Shown here one piece after another: positions 26,001 to 40,587 of a DNA stretch of 64,000 nucleotides. Position numbers and translations under genes: made by a program. The notes under the pieces were generated by a model that worked only from the letters and a program-made list of their open reading frames with translations, searched no databases and was not told the DNA's origin. Origin of the DNA: Glandiceps talaboti (lineage: Eukaryota; Hemichordata; Enteropneusta; Spengelidae); contig NC_135550.1 of NCBI RefSeq assembly GCF_964340395.1, forward strand, positions 4,624,601-4,688,600, given 5' to 3'. How positions within the stretch are numbered: the stretch's first letter is position 1; every line of letters starts with the position of its first letter.

Positions 26001-29000
26001 GGAATGACAGCATTTCCAGTATGTAAACAGTGGAATGACACCCCTTTCTACATTCAGTTAGTTGAATGACACCCTCTGCACTGTAAATCCAGTGGAATGA
26101 CAGCCGCCACTCTATAAATTAACAGGACTGAAAGCATTTTCAATGCTTTGGAACTGGAATGACGGCATTTCCAGTATGTAAACAGTGGAATGACACCCTT
26201 TTCTACATTCAGTTAGTTGAATGACACCCTCTGCACTGTAAATCCAGTGGAATGACAGCCGCCACTCTATAAATTAAGTGGAATGACAGCATTTCCAATG
26301 TTTTTGAACTGGAATGACATCATTTCCAGTATAAATCAGTAGAATGACACCCTTTTCTACATTCAGTTAGTCAAAGGACACCCTTTTGCACTGTAAAACG
26401 AGTGGAATGACAGCCATCACTCTATAAAATAAGTGGAATGACAGCATTTTCAATGCTTTGAAACTGGCATGACAGCATTTCCAGTATGTAAACAGTGGAA
26501 TGACGCCCTTTTCTACATTCTCTTAGTTGAAAGACACCCTCTGCACTGTAAATCCAGTGGAATGACAGCCGCCACTCTATAAATTAACTGGAATGACAGC
26601 ATTTTCAATGCTTTGGAACTGGAATGACAGCATTTCCAGTATTTAAACAGTGGAATGACACCCCTTTCTACATTCAGTTAGTTGAATGACACCTTCTGCA
26701 CTATAAGTCCAGTGGAATGATGGCCGCCACTCTATAAATTAAGTGGAATGACAGCATTTTCAATGCTTTGGAACTGGAATGACAGCATTTCCAGTATGTA
26801 AACAGTGGAATAACACCCTTTTCTACATTCAGTTAGTTAAGGGAAACCCTCTGCACTGTAAAACGAGTGAAATGACAGCCACCACTCTATAAAATAAGTG
26901 GAATGACAGCATTTTCAATGCTTTGGAACTGGAATGACAGCATTTCCAGTATTTAAACAGTGGAATGCCAACCCCTTTCTTCATTCAGTTAGTTGAATGA
27001 CACCCTCTGCACTATAAGTCCAGTGGAAAGATGGCCGCCACTCTATAAATTAAGTGGAATGACAACATTTCCAATGCTTTGGAACTGGAATGACAGCATT
27101 TCCAGTATGTAAACAGTGGAATGACACCCCTTTCTACATTCAGTTAGTTGAATGACACCCTCTGCACTGTAAATCCAGTGGAATGACAGCCGCCACTCTA
27201 TAAATTAACTGGACTGAAAGCATTTTCAATGCTTTGGAACTGGAATGACAGCATTTCCAGTATGTAAACAGTGGAATGACACCCTTTTCTACATTCAGTT
27301 AGTTGAATGACACCCTCTGCACTGTAAATCCAGTGGAATGACAGCCGCCACTCTATAAATTAAGTGGAATGACAGCATTTCCAATGTTTTTGAACTGGAA
27401 TGACATCATTTCCAGTATAAATCAGTAGAATGACACCCTTTTCTACATTCAGTAAGTTAAAGGACACCCTCTGCACTGTAAAACGAGTAAAATGACAGCC
27501 ACCACTCTATAAAATAAGTGGAATGACAGCATTTTCAATGCTTTGGAACTGGGATGACAGCATTTCCAGTATTTAAACAGTGGAATGACACCCCTTTCTA
27601 CATTCAGTTAGTTGAATGACACCCTCTGCACTGTAAAAGGAGTGGAATGACAGCCGCCACTCTATAAATTAAGTGGAATGACAGCATTTTCAATGCTTTG
27701 GAACTGGAATGACAGCATTTCCAGTATGTAAACAGTGGAATGACACCCTTTTCTACATTCAGTTAGTCAAAGGACACCCTTTTCAACTGTAAAACGAGTG
27801 GAATGACAGCCATCACTCTATAAAATAAGTGGAATGACAGCATTTTCAATGCTTTGGAACTGGAATGACAGCATTTCAAGTATGTAAACAGTTGAATGAC
27901 ACCTCTTTCTACATTCAGTAAGTTGCATGACACCCTCTGCACTGTAAATCCAGTGGAATGACAGCCACAACTCTATAAAGTATGTGGAATGACAGCATTT
28001 TCAATGCTTTGAAACTGGAATGACAGCATTTCCAGTATGTAAACTGTTGAATGACACCCTTTTCTACATTCAGTTAGTTGAATGACACCCTCTGCACTGT
28101 AAATCCAGTGGAATGACAGCCGCCACTCTATAAATTAAGTGGAATGACAGCATTTTCAATGCATTGAAACTGGAATGACAGATTTCCAGTATGTAAACAG
28201 TGGAATGACACCCTTTTCTACATTCAGTTAGTTAAAACACACCCTCTGCACTGTAAAACGAGTGAAATGACAGCCACCACTCTATAAAATAAGTGGAATG
28301 ACAGCATTTTCAATGCTTTGGAACTGGAATGACAGCATTTCCAGTATTTAAACAGTGGAATGACACCCCTTTCTACATTCAGTTAGTTGAATGACACCCT
28401 CTGCACTGTAAAAGGAATGGAATGACAGCCGCCACTCTATAAATTAAGTGGAATGACAGCATTTTCAATGCTTTGGAACTGGAATGACAGCATTTCCAGT
28501 ATGTAAACAGTGGAATGACACCCTTTTCTACATTCAGTTAGTTGAATGACACCCTCTGCACTGTAAAAGGAGTGGAATGACAACCGCCACTCTATAAATT
28601 TAAGTGGAATGACAGCATTTTCAATGCTTTGAAACTGGAATGACAGATTTCCAGTATTTAAACAGTGGAATGACACCCTTTTCTACATTCTCTTAGTTGA
28701 ATGACACCCTCTGCACTGTAAATCCAGTGGAATGACAGCCGCCACTCTTTAAATTAACTGGAATGACAGCATTTTCAATGCTTTGGAACTGGAATGACAG
28801 CATTTCCAGTATTTAAACAGTGGAATGACACCCCTTTCTACATTCAGTTAATTAAAGGACACCCACTGCACTGTAAAACGAGTGAAATGACAGCCACCAC
28901 TCTATAAAATAAGTGGAATGACAGCATTTTCAATGCTTTGGAACTGGAAAGACAGCATTTCCAGTATTTAAACAGTGGAATGACACCCCTTTCTACATTC

Positions 29001-30898
29001 AGTTAGTTGAATGACACCTTCTGCACTATAAGTCCAGTGGAATGATGGACGCCACTCTATAAATTAAGTGGAATGACAGCATTTTCAATGCTTTGGAACT
29101 GGAATGATAGCATTTCCAGTATGTAAACAGTGTAATGACACCCTTTTCTACATTCAGTTAGTTAAGGGACACCCTCTGCACTGTAAAACGAGTGAAATGA
29201 CAGTCACCACTCTATAAAATAAGTGGAATGACAGCATTTTCAATACTTTGGAACTGGAATGACAGCATTTCCAGTATTTAAACAGTGGAATGCCAACCCC
29301 TTTCTACATTCAGTTAGTTGAATGACACCCTCTGCACTATAAGTCCAGTGGAATGATGGCCGCCACTCTATAAATTAAGTGGAATGACAACATTTTCAAT
29401 GCTTTGGAACTGGAATGACAGCATTTCCAGTATGTAAACAGTGGAATGACACCCCTTTCTACATTCAGTTAGTTGAATGACACCCTCTGCACTGTAAATC
29501 CAGTGGAATGACAGCCGCCACTCTATAAATTAACAGGACTGAAAGCATTTTCAATGCTTTGGAACTGGAATGACGGCATTTCCAGTATGTAAACAGTGGA
29601 ATGACACCCTTTTCTACATTCAGTTAGTTGAATGACACCCTCTGCACTGTAAATCCAGTGGAATGACAGCCGCCACTCTATAAATTAAGTGGAATGACAG
29701 CATTTCCAATGTTTTTGAACTGGAATGACATCATTTCCAGTATAAATCAGTAGAATGACACCCTTTTCTACATTCAGTTAGTCAAAGGACACCCTTTTGC
29801 ACTGTAAAACGAGTGGAATGACAGCCATCACTCTATAAAATAAGTGGAATGACAGCATTTTCAATGCTTTGAAACTGGCATGACAGCATTTCCAGTATGT
29901 AAACAGTGGAATGACGCCCTTTTCTACATTCTCTTAGTTGAAAGACACCCTCTGCACTGTAAATCCAGTGGAATGACAGCCGCCACTCTATAAATTAACT
30001 GGAATGACAGCATTTTCAATGCTTTGGAACTGGAATGACAGCATTTCCAGTATTTAAACAGTGGAATGACACCCCTTTCTACATTCAGTTAGTTGAATGA
30101 CACCTTCTGCACTATAAGTCCAGTGGAATGATGGCCGCCACTCTATAAATTAAGTGGAATGACAGCATTTTCAATGCTTTGGAACTGGAATGACAGCATT
30201 TCCAGTATGTAAACAGTGGAATAACACCCTTTTCTACATTCAGTTAGTTAAGGGAAACCCTCTGCACTGTAAAACGAGTGAAATGACAGCCACCACTCTA
30301 TAAAATAAGTGGAATGACAGCATTTTCAATGCTTTGGAACTGGAATGACAGCATTTCCAGTATTTAAACAGTGGAATGCCAACCCCTTTCTTCATTCAGT
30401 TAGTTGAATGACACCCTCTGCACTATAAGTCCAGTGGAAAGATGGCCGCCACTCTATAAATTAAGTGGAATGACAACATTTCCAATGCTTTGGAACTGGA
30501 ATGACAGCATTTCCAGTATGTAAACAGTGGAATGACACCCCTTTCTACATTCAGTTAGTTGAATGACACCCTCTGCACTGTAAATCCAGTGGAATGACAG
30601 CCGCCACTCTATAAATTAACTGGACTGAAAGCATTTTCAATGCTTTGGAACTGGAATGACAGCATTTCCAGTATGTAAACAGTGGAATGACACCCTTTTC
30701 TACATTCAGTTAGTTGAATGACACCCTCTGCACTGTAAATCCAGTGGAATGACAGCCGCCACTCTATAAATTAAGTGGAATGACAGCATTTCCAATGTTT
30801 TTGAACTGGAATGACATCATTTCCAGTATAAATCAGTAGAATGACACCCTTTTCTACATTCAGTAAGTTAAAGGACACCCTCTGCACTGTAAAACGAG
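20640..30898 (+). repeat. Satellite higher-order repeat, 22 monomers (3411 bp) x 3
   Basis: Three consecutive copies, approximately 20640-24050, 24051-27461 and 27462-30898, are offset by 3411 (22 x 155 + 1). All carry the ACGAGTAAAATGAC mark (20661, 24072, 27483) and the AACAGGACTGAAAGC mark. The first overlaps the second 26-mer copy, so the 22-mer amplification looks younger than, or built upon, the 26-mer duplication; the two periods differ by four monomers. The third copy has several private changes (near 28630, 29028, 29107 and 29270) and ends where ACGAGTAAAATGAC is replaced by ACGAGTGGATTGAC. Confidence 0.87.
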
Positions 30899-31859
30899 TG
30901 GATTGACAGCCGCCACTCTATAAATTAAGTGGAATGACAGCATTTTCAATGCTTTGGAACTGGAATGACAGCATTTCCAGTATTTAAACAGTGGAATGAC
31001 ACCCTTTTCTACATTCAGTTAGTCAAAGGACACCCTTTTGCACTGTAAAACTATAAAATAAGTGGAATGACAGCATTTCAAGTATGTAAACAGTTGAATG
31101 ACACCCCTTTCTACATTCAGTAAGTTGCATGACACTCTCTGCACTGTAAATCCAGTGGAATGACAGCCACAACTCTATAAAGTATGTGGAATGACAGCAT
31201 TTTCAATGCTTTGAAACTGGAATGACAGCATTTCCAGTATGTAAACTGTTGAATGACACCTTTTTCTACATTCAGTTAGTTGAATGACACCCTCTGCACT
31301 GTAAATCCAGTGGAATGACAGCCGCCACTCTATAAATTAAGTGGAATGACAGCATTTTCAATGCATTGAAACTGGAATGACAGATTTCCAGTATGTAAAC
31401 AGTGGAATGACACCCTTTTGTACATTCAGTTAGTTAAAGGACACCCTCTGCACTGTAAAACGAGTAAAATGACAGCCACCACTCTATAAAATAAGTGGAA
31501 TGACAGCATTTTCAATGCTTTGGAACTGGAATGACAGCATTTCCAGTATTTAAACAGTGGAATGACACCCCTTTCTACATTCAGTTAGTTGAATGACACC
31601 CTCTGCACTGTAAAAGGAGTGGAATGACAGCCGCCACTCTATAAATTAAGTGGAATGACAGCATTTTCAATGCTTTGGAACTGGAATGACAGCATTTCCA
31701 GTATGTAAACAGTGGAATGACACCCTTTTCTACATTCAGTTAGTTGAATGACACCCTCTGCACTGTAAAAGGAGTGGAATGACAACCGCCACTCTATAAA
31801 TTAAGTGGAATGACAACATTTTCAATGCTTTGGAACTGGAATGATAGCATTTCCAGTAT

Positions 31860-34800
31860 GTAAACAGTGGAATGACACATTTTTCTACATTCAGTTAGTT
31901 GAATGACACCCTCTGTACTGTAAAACGAGTGGAATGGCATCCGCCACTCTATAAATTAAGTGGAATGACAACATTTCCCGTATTTAAACAGTGGAATGAC
32001 ACCCTTTTCTACATTCTGTTAGTTAAAGGACACCCTCTGCACTGTAAAACGCTTTGGAACTGGAATGACAACATTTCCAGTATTTAAACAGTGGAATGAC
32101 ACCCTTTTCTACATTCTCTTAGTTAAAGGACACCCTCTGCACTGTAAAACGAATGGAATGACAGCAGCCACTTTATAAATTAAGTGGAATGACAGCATTT
32201 GCAATGCTTTGGAACTGGCATGACAGCATTTCCAGTATGTAAACAGTGGAATGACACCCCTTTCTACATTCAGTTAGTTGAATGACACCCTCTGCACTGT
32301 AAATCCAGTGGAATGGCAGCGGCCACTCTATAAATTAAGTGGAATGACAGCATTTTCAATGCATTGAAACTGGAATGACAGATTTCCAGTATTTAAATAG
32401 TGAAATGACACCCTTTTCTACATTCTGTTAGTTGAATGACACCCTCTGCACTGTAAATCCAGTGGAATGACAGCCGCCACTCTATAAATTAAGTGGAATG
32501 ACAGCATTTTCAATGCTTTGGAACTGGAATGACAGCATTTCCAGTATTTAAACAGTGGAATGCCAACCCCTTTCTATATTCAGTTAGTTGAATGACACCC
32601 TCTGCACTATAAGTCCAGTGGAATGATGGCCGCCACTCTATAAATTAAGTGGATTGACAACATTTTCAATGCTTTGGAACTGGAATGACAGCATTTCCAG
32701 TATGTAAACAGTGGAATGACACCCCTTTCTACATTCAGTTAGTTGAATGACACCCTCTGCACTGTAAATCAAGTGGAATGACAGCCGCCACTCTATAAAT
32801 TAAGTGGAATGAAAGCATTTTCAATGCTTTGGAACTGGAATGACAGCATTTCCAGTGTGTAAACAGTGGAATGACACCCTTTTCTACATTCAGTTAGTTG
32901 AATGACACCCTCTGCACTGTAAATCCAGTGGAATGACAGCCGCCACTCTATAAATTAATGAGAATGACAGCATTTCCAATGTTTTTGAACTGGAATGACA
33001 GCATTTCCAGGATAAATCAGTAGAATGACACCCTTTTCTACATTCAGTAAGTTAAAGGACACCCTCTGCACTGTAAAACGAGTGGAATGACAGCCGCCAC
33101 TCTATAAATTAAGTGGAATGACAGCATTTTCAATGCTTTTGAACTGGAATGACAGCATTTCCAGTATTTAAACAGTGGAATGACACCCTTTTCTACATTC
33201 AGTTACTCAAAGGACACCCTTTTGCACTGTAAAACGAGTGGAATGACAGCCATCACTCTATAAAATAAGTGGAATGACAGCATTTTCAATGCTTTGGAAC
33301 TGGAATGACAGCATTTCAAGTATGTAAACAGTTGAATGACACCCCTTTCTACATTCAGTAAGTTGCATGACACCCTCTGCACTGTAAATCCAGTGGAATA
33401 ACAGCCACAACTCTATAAAGTATGTGGAATAACAGCATTTTCAATGCTTTGAAACTGGAATGACAGCATTTCCAGTATGTAAACAGTTGAATGACACCCT
33501 TTTCTACATTCACTTAGTTGAATGACACCCTCTGCACTGTAAATCCAGTGGAATGACAGCCGCCACTCTATAAATTAAGTGGAATGACAGCATTTTCAAT
33601 GCATTGAAACTGGAATGACAGATTTCCAGTATGTAAACAGTGGAATGACACCCTTTTCTACATTCAGTTAGTTAAAGGACACCCTCTGCACTGTACAACG
33701 AGTGAAATGACAGCCACCACTCTATAAAATAAGTGGAATGACAGCATTTTCAATGCTTTGGAACTGGAATGACAGCATTTCCAGTATTTAAACAGTGGAA
33801 TGACACCCCTTTCTACATTCAGTTAGTTGAATGACACCCTCTGCACTGTAAAAGGAGTGGAATGACAGCCGCCACTCTATAAAATAAGTGGAATGACAGC
33901 ATTTTCAATGCTTTGGAACTGGAATGACAGCATTTCAAGTATGTAAACAGTTGAATGACACCCCTTTCTACATTCAGTAAGTTGCATGACACCCTCTGCA
34001 CTGTAAATCCAGTGGAATGACAGCCACAACTCTATAAAGTATGTGGAATGACAGCATTTTCAATGCTTTGAAACTGGAATGACAGCATTTCCAGTATGTA
34101 AACTGTTGAATGACACCCTTTTCTACATTCAGTTAGTTGAATGACACCCTCTGCAATGTAAATCCAGTGGAATGACAGCCGCCACTCTATAAATTAAGTG
34201 GAATGACAGCATTTTCAATGCATTGAAACTGGAATGACAGATTTCCAGTATGTAAACAGTGGAATGACACCCTTTTGTACATTCAGTTAGTTAAAGGACA
34301 CCCTCTGCACTGTAAAACGAGTGGAATGACAGCCACCACTCTATAAAATAAGTGGAATGACAGCATTTTCAATGCTTTCGAACTGGAATGACAGCATTTC
34401 CAGTATTTAAACAGTGGAATGACACCCCTTTCTACATTCAGTTAGTTGAATGACACCCTCTGCACTGTAAAAGGAGTGGAATGACAGCCGCCACTCTATA
34501 AATTAAGTGGAATGACAGCATTTTCAATGCTTTGGAACTGGAATGACAGCATTTCCAGTATGTAAACAGTGGAATGACACCCTTTTCTACATTCAGTTAG
34601 TTGAATGACACCCTCTGCACTGTAAAAGGAGTGGAATGACAACCGCCACTCTATAAATTAAGTGGAATGACAACATTTTCAATGCTTTGGAACTGGAATA
34701 ATAGCATTTCCAGTATGTAAACAGTGGAATGACACCCTTTTCTACATTCAGTTAGTTGAATGACACCCTCTGTACTGTAAAACGAGTGGAATGGCATCCG

Positions 34801-37400
34801 CCACTCTATAAATTAAGTGGAATGGCAGCATTTTCAATGCTTTGAAACTGGAATGACAACATTTCCCGTATTTAAACAGTGAAATGACACCCTTTTCTAC
34901 ATTCTGTTAGTTAAAGGACACCCTCTGCACTGTAAAGCACTTTGGAACTGGAATGACAACATTTCCAGTATTTAAATAGTGGAATGACACCCTTTTCTAC
35001 ATTCTCTTAGTTAAAGGACACCCTCTGCACTGTAAAACGAATGGAATGACAGCCGCCACTTTATAAATTAAGTGGAATGACAGCATTTGCAATGCTTTGG
35101 AACTGGCATGACAGCATTTCCAGTATGTAAACAGTGGAATGACACCCCTTTCTACATTCAGTTAGTTGAATGACACCCTCTGCACTGTAAATCCAGTGGA
35201 ATGGCAGCGGCCACTCTATAAATTAAGTGGAATGACAGCATTTCCAATGCATTGAAACTGGAATGACAGATTTCCAGTATTTAAACAGTGGAATGACACC
35301 CTTTTCTACATTCTCTTAGTTGAATGACACCCTCTGCACTGTAAATCCAGTGGAATGACAGCCGCCACTCTATAAATTAAGTGGAATGAAAGCATTTTCA
35401 ATGCTTTGGAACTGGAATGACAGCATTTCCAGTATGTAAACAGTGGAATAACACCCTTTTCTACATTCAGTTAGTTAAGGGACACCCTCTGCACTGTAAA
35501 ACGAGTGAAATGACAGCCACCACTCTATAAAATAAGTGGAATGACAGCATTTTCAATGCTTTGGAACTGGAATGACAGCATTTCCAGTATTTAAACAGTG
35601 GAATGCCAACCCCTTTCTACATTCAGTTAGTTGAATGACACCCTCTGCACTATAAGTCCAGTGGAATGATGGCCGCCACTCTATAAATTAAGTGGAATGA
35701 CAACATTTTCAATGCTTTGGAACTGGAATGACAGCATTTCTAGTATGTAAACAGTGGAATGACACCCCTTTCTACATTCAGTTAGTTGAATGACACCCTC
35801 TGCACTGTAAATCCAGTGGAATGACAGCCGCCACTCTATAAATTAAGTGGAATGAAAGCATTTTCAATGCTTTGGAACTGGAATGACAGCATTTCCAGTA
35901 TGTAAACAGTGGAATGACACCCTTTTCTACATTCAGTTAGTTGAATGACACCCTCTGCACTGTAAATTCAGAGGAATGACAGCCGCCACTCTATAAATTA
36001 ATGAGAATGACAGCATTTCCAATGTTTTTGAACTGGAATGACAGCATTTCCAGTATAAATCAGTAGAATGACACCCTTTTCTACTTTCAGTAAGTTAAAG
36101 GACACCCTCTGCACTGTAAAACGAGTGGAATGACAGCCGCCACTCTATAAATTAAGTGGAATGACAGCATTTTCAATGCTTTGGAACTGGAATGACAGCA
36201 TTTCCAGTATTTAAACAGTGGAATGACACCCTTTTCTACATTCAGTTACTCAAAGGACACCCTTTTGCACTGTAAAACGAGTGGAATGACAGCCATCACT
36301 CTATAAAATAAGTGGAATGACAGCATTTTCAATGCTTTGGAACTGGAATGACAGCATTTCAAGTATGTAAACAGTTGAATGACACCCCTTTCTACATTCA
36401 GTAAGTTGCATGACACCCTCTGCACTGTAAATCCAGTGGAATGACAGCCACAACTCTATAAAGTATGTGGAATGACAGCATTTTCAATGCTTTGAAACTG
36501 GAATGACAGCATTTCCAGTATGTAAACAGTTGAATGACACCCTTTTCTACATTCAGTTAGTTGAATGACACCCTCTGCACTGTAAATCCAGTGGAATGAC
36601 AGCCGCCACTCCATAAATTAAGTGGAATGACAGCATTTTCAATGCATTGAAACTGGAATGACAGATTTCCAGTATGTAAACAGTGGAATGACACCCTTTT
36701 CTACATTCAGTTAGTTAAAGGACACCCTCTGCACTGTAAAACGAGTGGAATGACAGCCACCACTCTATAAAATAAGTGGAATGACAGCATTTTCAATGCT
36801 TTGGAACTGGAATGACAGCATTTCCAGTATTTAAACAGTGGAATGACACCCCTTTCTACATTCAGTTAGTTGAATGACACCCTCTGCACTGTAAAAGGAG
36901 TGGAATGACAGCCGCCACTCTATAAATTAAGTGGAATGACAGCATTTTCAATGCTTTGGAACTGGAATGACAGCATTTCCAGTATGTAAACAGTGGAATG
37001 ACACCCTTTTCTACATTCAGTTAGTTGAATGACACCCTCTGCACTGTAAAAGGAGTGGAATGACAACCGCCACTCTATAAATTAAGTGGAATGACAACAT
37101 TTTCAATGCTTTAGAACTGGAATGATAGCATTTCCAGTATGTAAACAGTGGAATGACACACTTTTCTACATTCAGTTAGTTGAATGACACCCTCTGTACT
37201 GTAAAACGAGTGGAATGGCATCCGCCACTCTATAAATTAAGTGGAATAGCAGCATTTTCAATGCTTTGAAACTGGAATGACAACATTTCCCGTATTTAAA
37301 CAGTGGAATGACACCCTTTTCTACATTCTGTTAGTTAAAGGACACCCTCTGCACTGTAAAACGCTTTGGAACTGGAATGACAACATTTCCAGTATTTAAA
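31860..37400 (+). repeat. Satellite block with deletion-marked repeats (2.86 and 2.42 kb steps)
   Basis: The mark CTCTGTACTG occurs at about 31912, 34769 and 37193, and ATTTCCCG at 31973, 34861 and 37285. Each copy also carries a junction where GTAAAACG (or GTAAAGCA) runs straight into CTTTGGAAC, a deletion of about 56 bp from one monomer. The 2424-bp step equals 15 monomers plus 99 bp, as this deletion predicts. The first copy additionally lacks one 31-bp subunit before ATTTCCCG. These off-phase junctions are inherited marks of duplicated blocks. Confidence 0.75.
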
Positions 37401-38106
37401 CAGTGGAATGACACCCTTTTCTACATTCTCTTAGTTAAAGGACACCCTCTGCACTGTAAAACGAATGGAATGACAGCCGCCACTTTATAAATTAAGTGGA
37501 ATGACAGCATTTTCAATGCTTTGGAACTGGCATGACAGCATTTCCAGTATGTAAACAGTGGAATGACACCCCTTTCTACATTCAGTTAGTTGAATGACAC
37601 CCTCTGCACTGTAAATCCAGTGGAATGGCAGCGGCCACTCTATAAATTAAGTGGAATGACAGCATTTTCAATGCATTGAAACTGGAATGACAGATTTCCA
37701 GTATTTAAACAGTGGAATGACACCCTTTTCTACATTCTGTTAGTTGAAAGACACCCTCTGCACTGTAAATCCAGTGGAATGACAGCCGCCACTCTATAAA
37801 TTAACTGGAATGACAGCATTTTCAATGCTTTGGAACTGGAATGACAGCATTTCCAGTATGTAAACAGTGGAATGACACCCCTTTCTACATTCAGTTAGTT
37901 AAGGGACACCCTCTGCACTGTAAAACGAGTGAAAAGACAGCCACCACTCTATAAAATAAGTGGAATGACAGCATTTTCAATGCTTTAGAACTGGAAAGAC
38001 AGCATTTCCAGTATTTAAACAGTGGAATGACACCCCTTTCTACATTCAGTTAGTTGAATGACACCTTCTGCACTATAAGTCCAGTGGAATGATGGCCGCC
38101 ACTCTA

Positions 38107-38110
38107 TACA

Positions 38111-38141
<31 letters not shown>

Positions 38142-38229
38142 TACATACATACATACATACATACACACATACACACATACACACATACACACATACATAC
38201 ATACATACATACATACATACATACATACA
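38107..38229 (+). repeat. (CATA)n microsatellite capping the satellite
   Basis: A tetranucleotide tract with interspersed CACA units begins in the middle of a satellite monomer (after ACTCTATA) and runs to 38229. The joint has ATA microhomology. Confidence 0.95.
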
Positions 38230-38405
38230 ATATCAAACTTTTTATTTTGAATTTGAATTTCCTTATAAAGTTATGGATGTAGCATAATTCAAGAGGAAAG
38301 GGTAACAATGAAAGCGGCTTATTCCCAAAGTAGTACCATAGGTAAAATTAATTAGGTGGTATTTGTTGAATCGAAGTTTGATAGAGCCAAGTGGGGATGG
38401 GTACA

Positions 38406-38575
38406 GGGGGGGGGGGGGGGTTCCCCCTCCCATCCCAGAGATTTTTGAATTTAAAGGACTAAAAGAATGCTTTCTGGTGCTATTTTAACATGTAAAATTT
38501 TGAGTACCCCCTCCCCTTTCACTCCCCAATTTTTGGGTACCCCCCCCCTCACACCCCAGTTTTTGAGTGACCCAC
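38406..38575 (+). repeat. G-run followed by C-rich short tandem units
   Basis: A run of about 15 G at 38406-38421 is followed by C-rich sequence. At 38498, 38530 and 38560 units of about 31 bp start with TTTTGAGT or TTTTGGGT and are filled with C runs. The unit sequence is unrelated to the satellite despite the similar length. Confidence 0.6.
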
Positions 38576-38579
38576 CAGG

Positions 38580-40355
<1,776 letters not shown>

Positions 40356-40361
40356 CTTGAC

Positions 40362-40448
40362 CGAAGTGGTGGCGCATATAGTTTTTTCTGCCTGTCCCCG
40401 TCCCCTTAAGAATCTTAAGAACTTAGTCTGACTGTTGCATTAAACACT

Positions 40449-40531
<83 letters not shown>
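40362..40531 (+). repeat. Third partial copy of the arm sequence plus (GA)n tract
   Basis: 40366-40410 (GTGGTGGCGCATATAG through CTGTCCCCGTCCCC) matches 41518-41558 of the right arm in direct orientation. A (GA)n tract of about 80 bp follows at 40452-40531. The element family is therefore rearranged as well as inverted here. Confidence 0.7.
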
Positions 40532-40534
<3 letters not shown>

Positions 40535-40587
40535 TAGAGCATCCTAGTACATTAAAAAAAAAAACATTTCACATTTAAGACCTATGT

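Larger units (their letters stand above)
9232..38108 (+). repeat. 155-bp satellite DNA array, about 186 monomers (5 x 31-bp subunits)
   Basis: A continuous head-to-tail array with one orientation throughout. The monomer is 155 bp: unit starts at 9536 and 9691 are exactly 155 apart, and the phase is kept over nearly 29 kb. Inside each monomer the core (T/C)GGAATGAC occurs five times at offsets 2, 33, 64, 95 (as GTTGAATGAC) and 126, so the monomer is five diverged 31-bp subunits. Subunit 1 carries the perfect inverted repeat AGCATT-TTC-AATGCT. Subunit 2 spans ACTGGAA and TTCCAGT, a 7-bp stem with a 9-base loop. Monomer variants can be told apart by short marks, for example GTAAATCCAGTGG, GTAAAAGGAGTGG, ACTATAAGTCCAG, AACTCTATAAAGTATG and GTATAAATCAGTAG. 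The left edge decays into GAATGAC words at 9235, 9247 and 9261. The right edge is cut inside ACTCTATA and continues as (CATA)n. Small open frames recur but are by-products of the repeat. Role is unknown; centromeric or heterochromatic satellite is a reasonable inference. Confidence 0.97.

Noticed and set aside
16190-28676. Repeated 79-codon minus-strand open frames (16190, 20221, 17584, 21615, 25026, 28437)
   Set aside because: They lie entirely within satellite monomers, recur only at the higher-order period, and 155 is not a multiple of 3, so the frame shifts every monomer. They are by-products of the repeat.
9232-38108. CRISPR array
   Set aside because: The repeats are contiguous with no unique spacers, the unit is 155 bp, and the context is a eukaryotic genome.
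38498-38575. Link between the C-rich units of about 31 bp and the 31-bp satellite subunit
   Set aside because: The lengths agree but the sequences share nothing; treated as coincidence.
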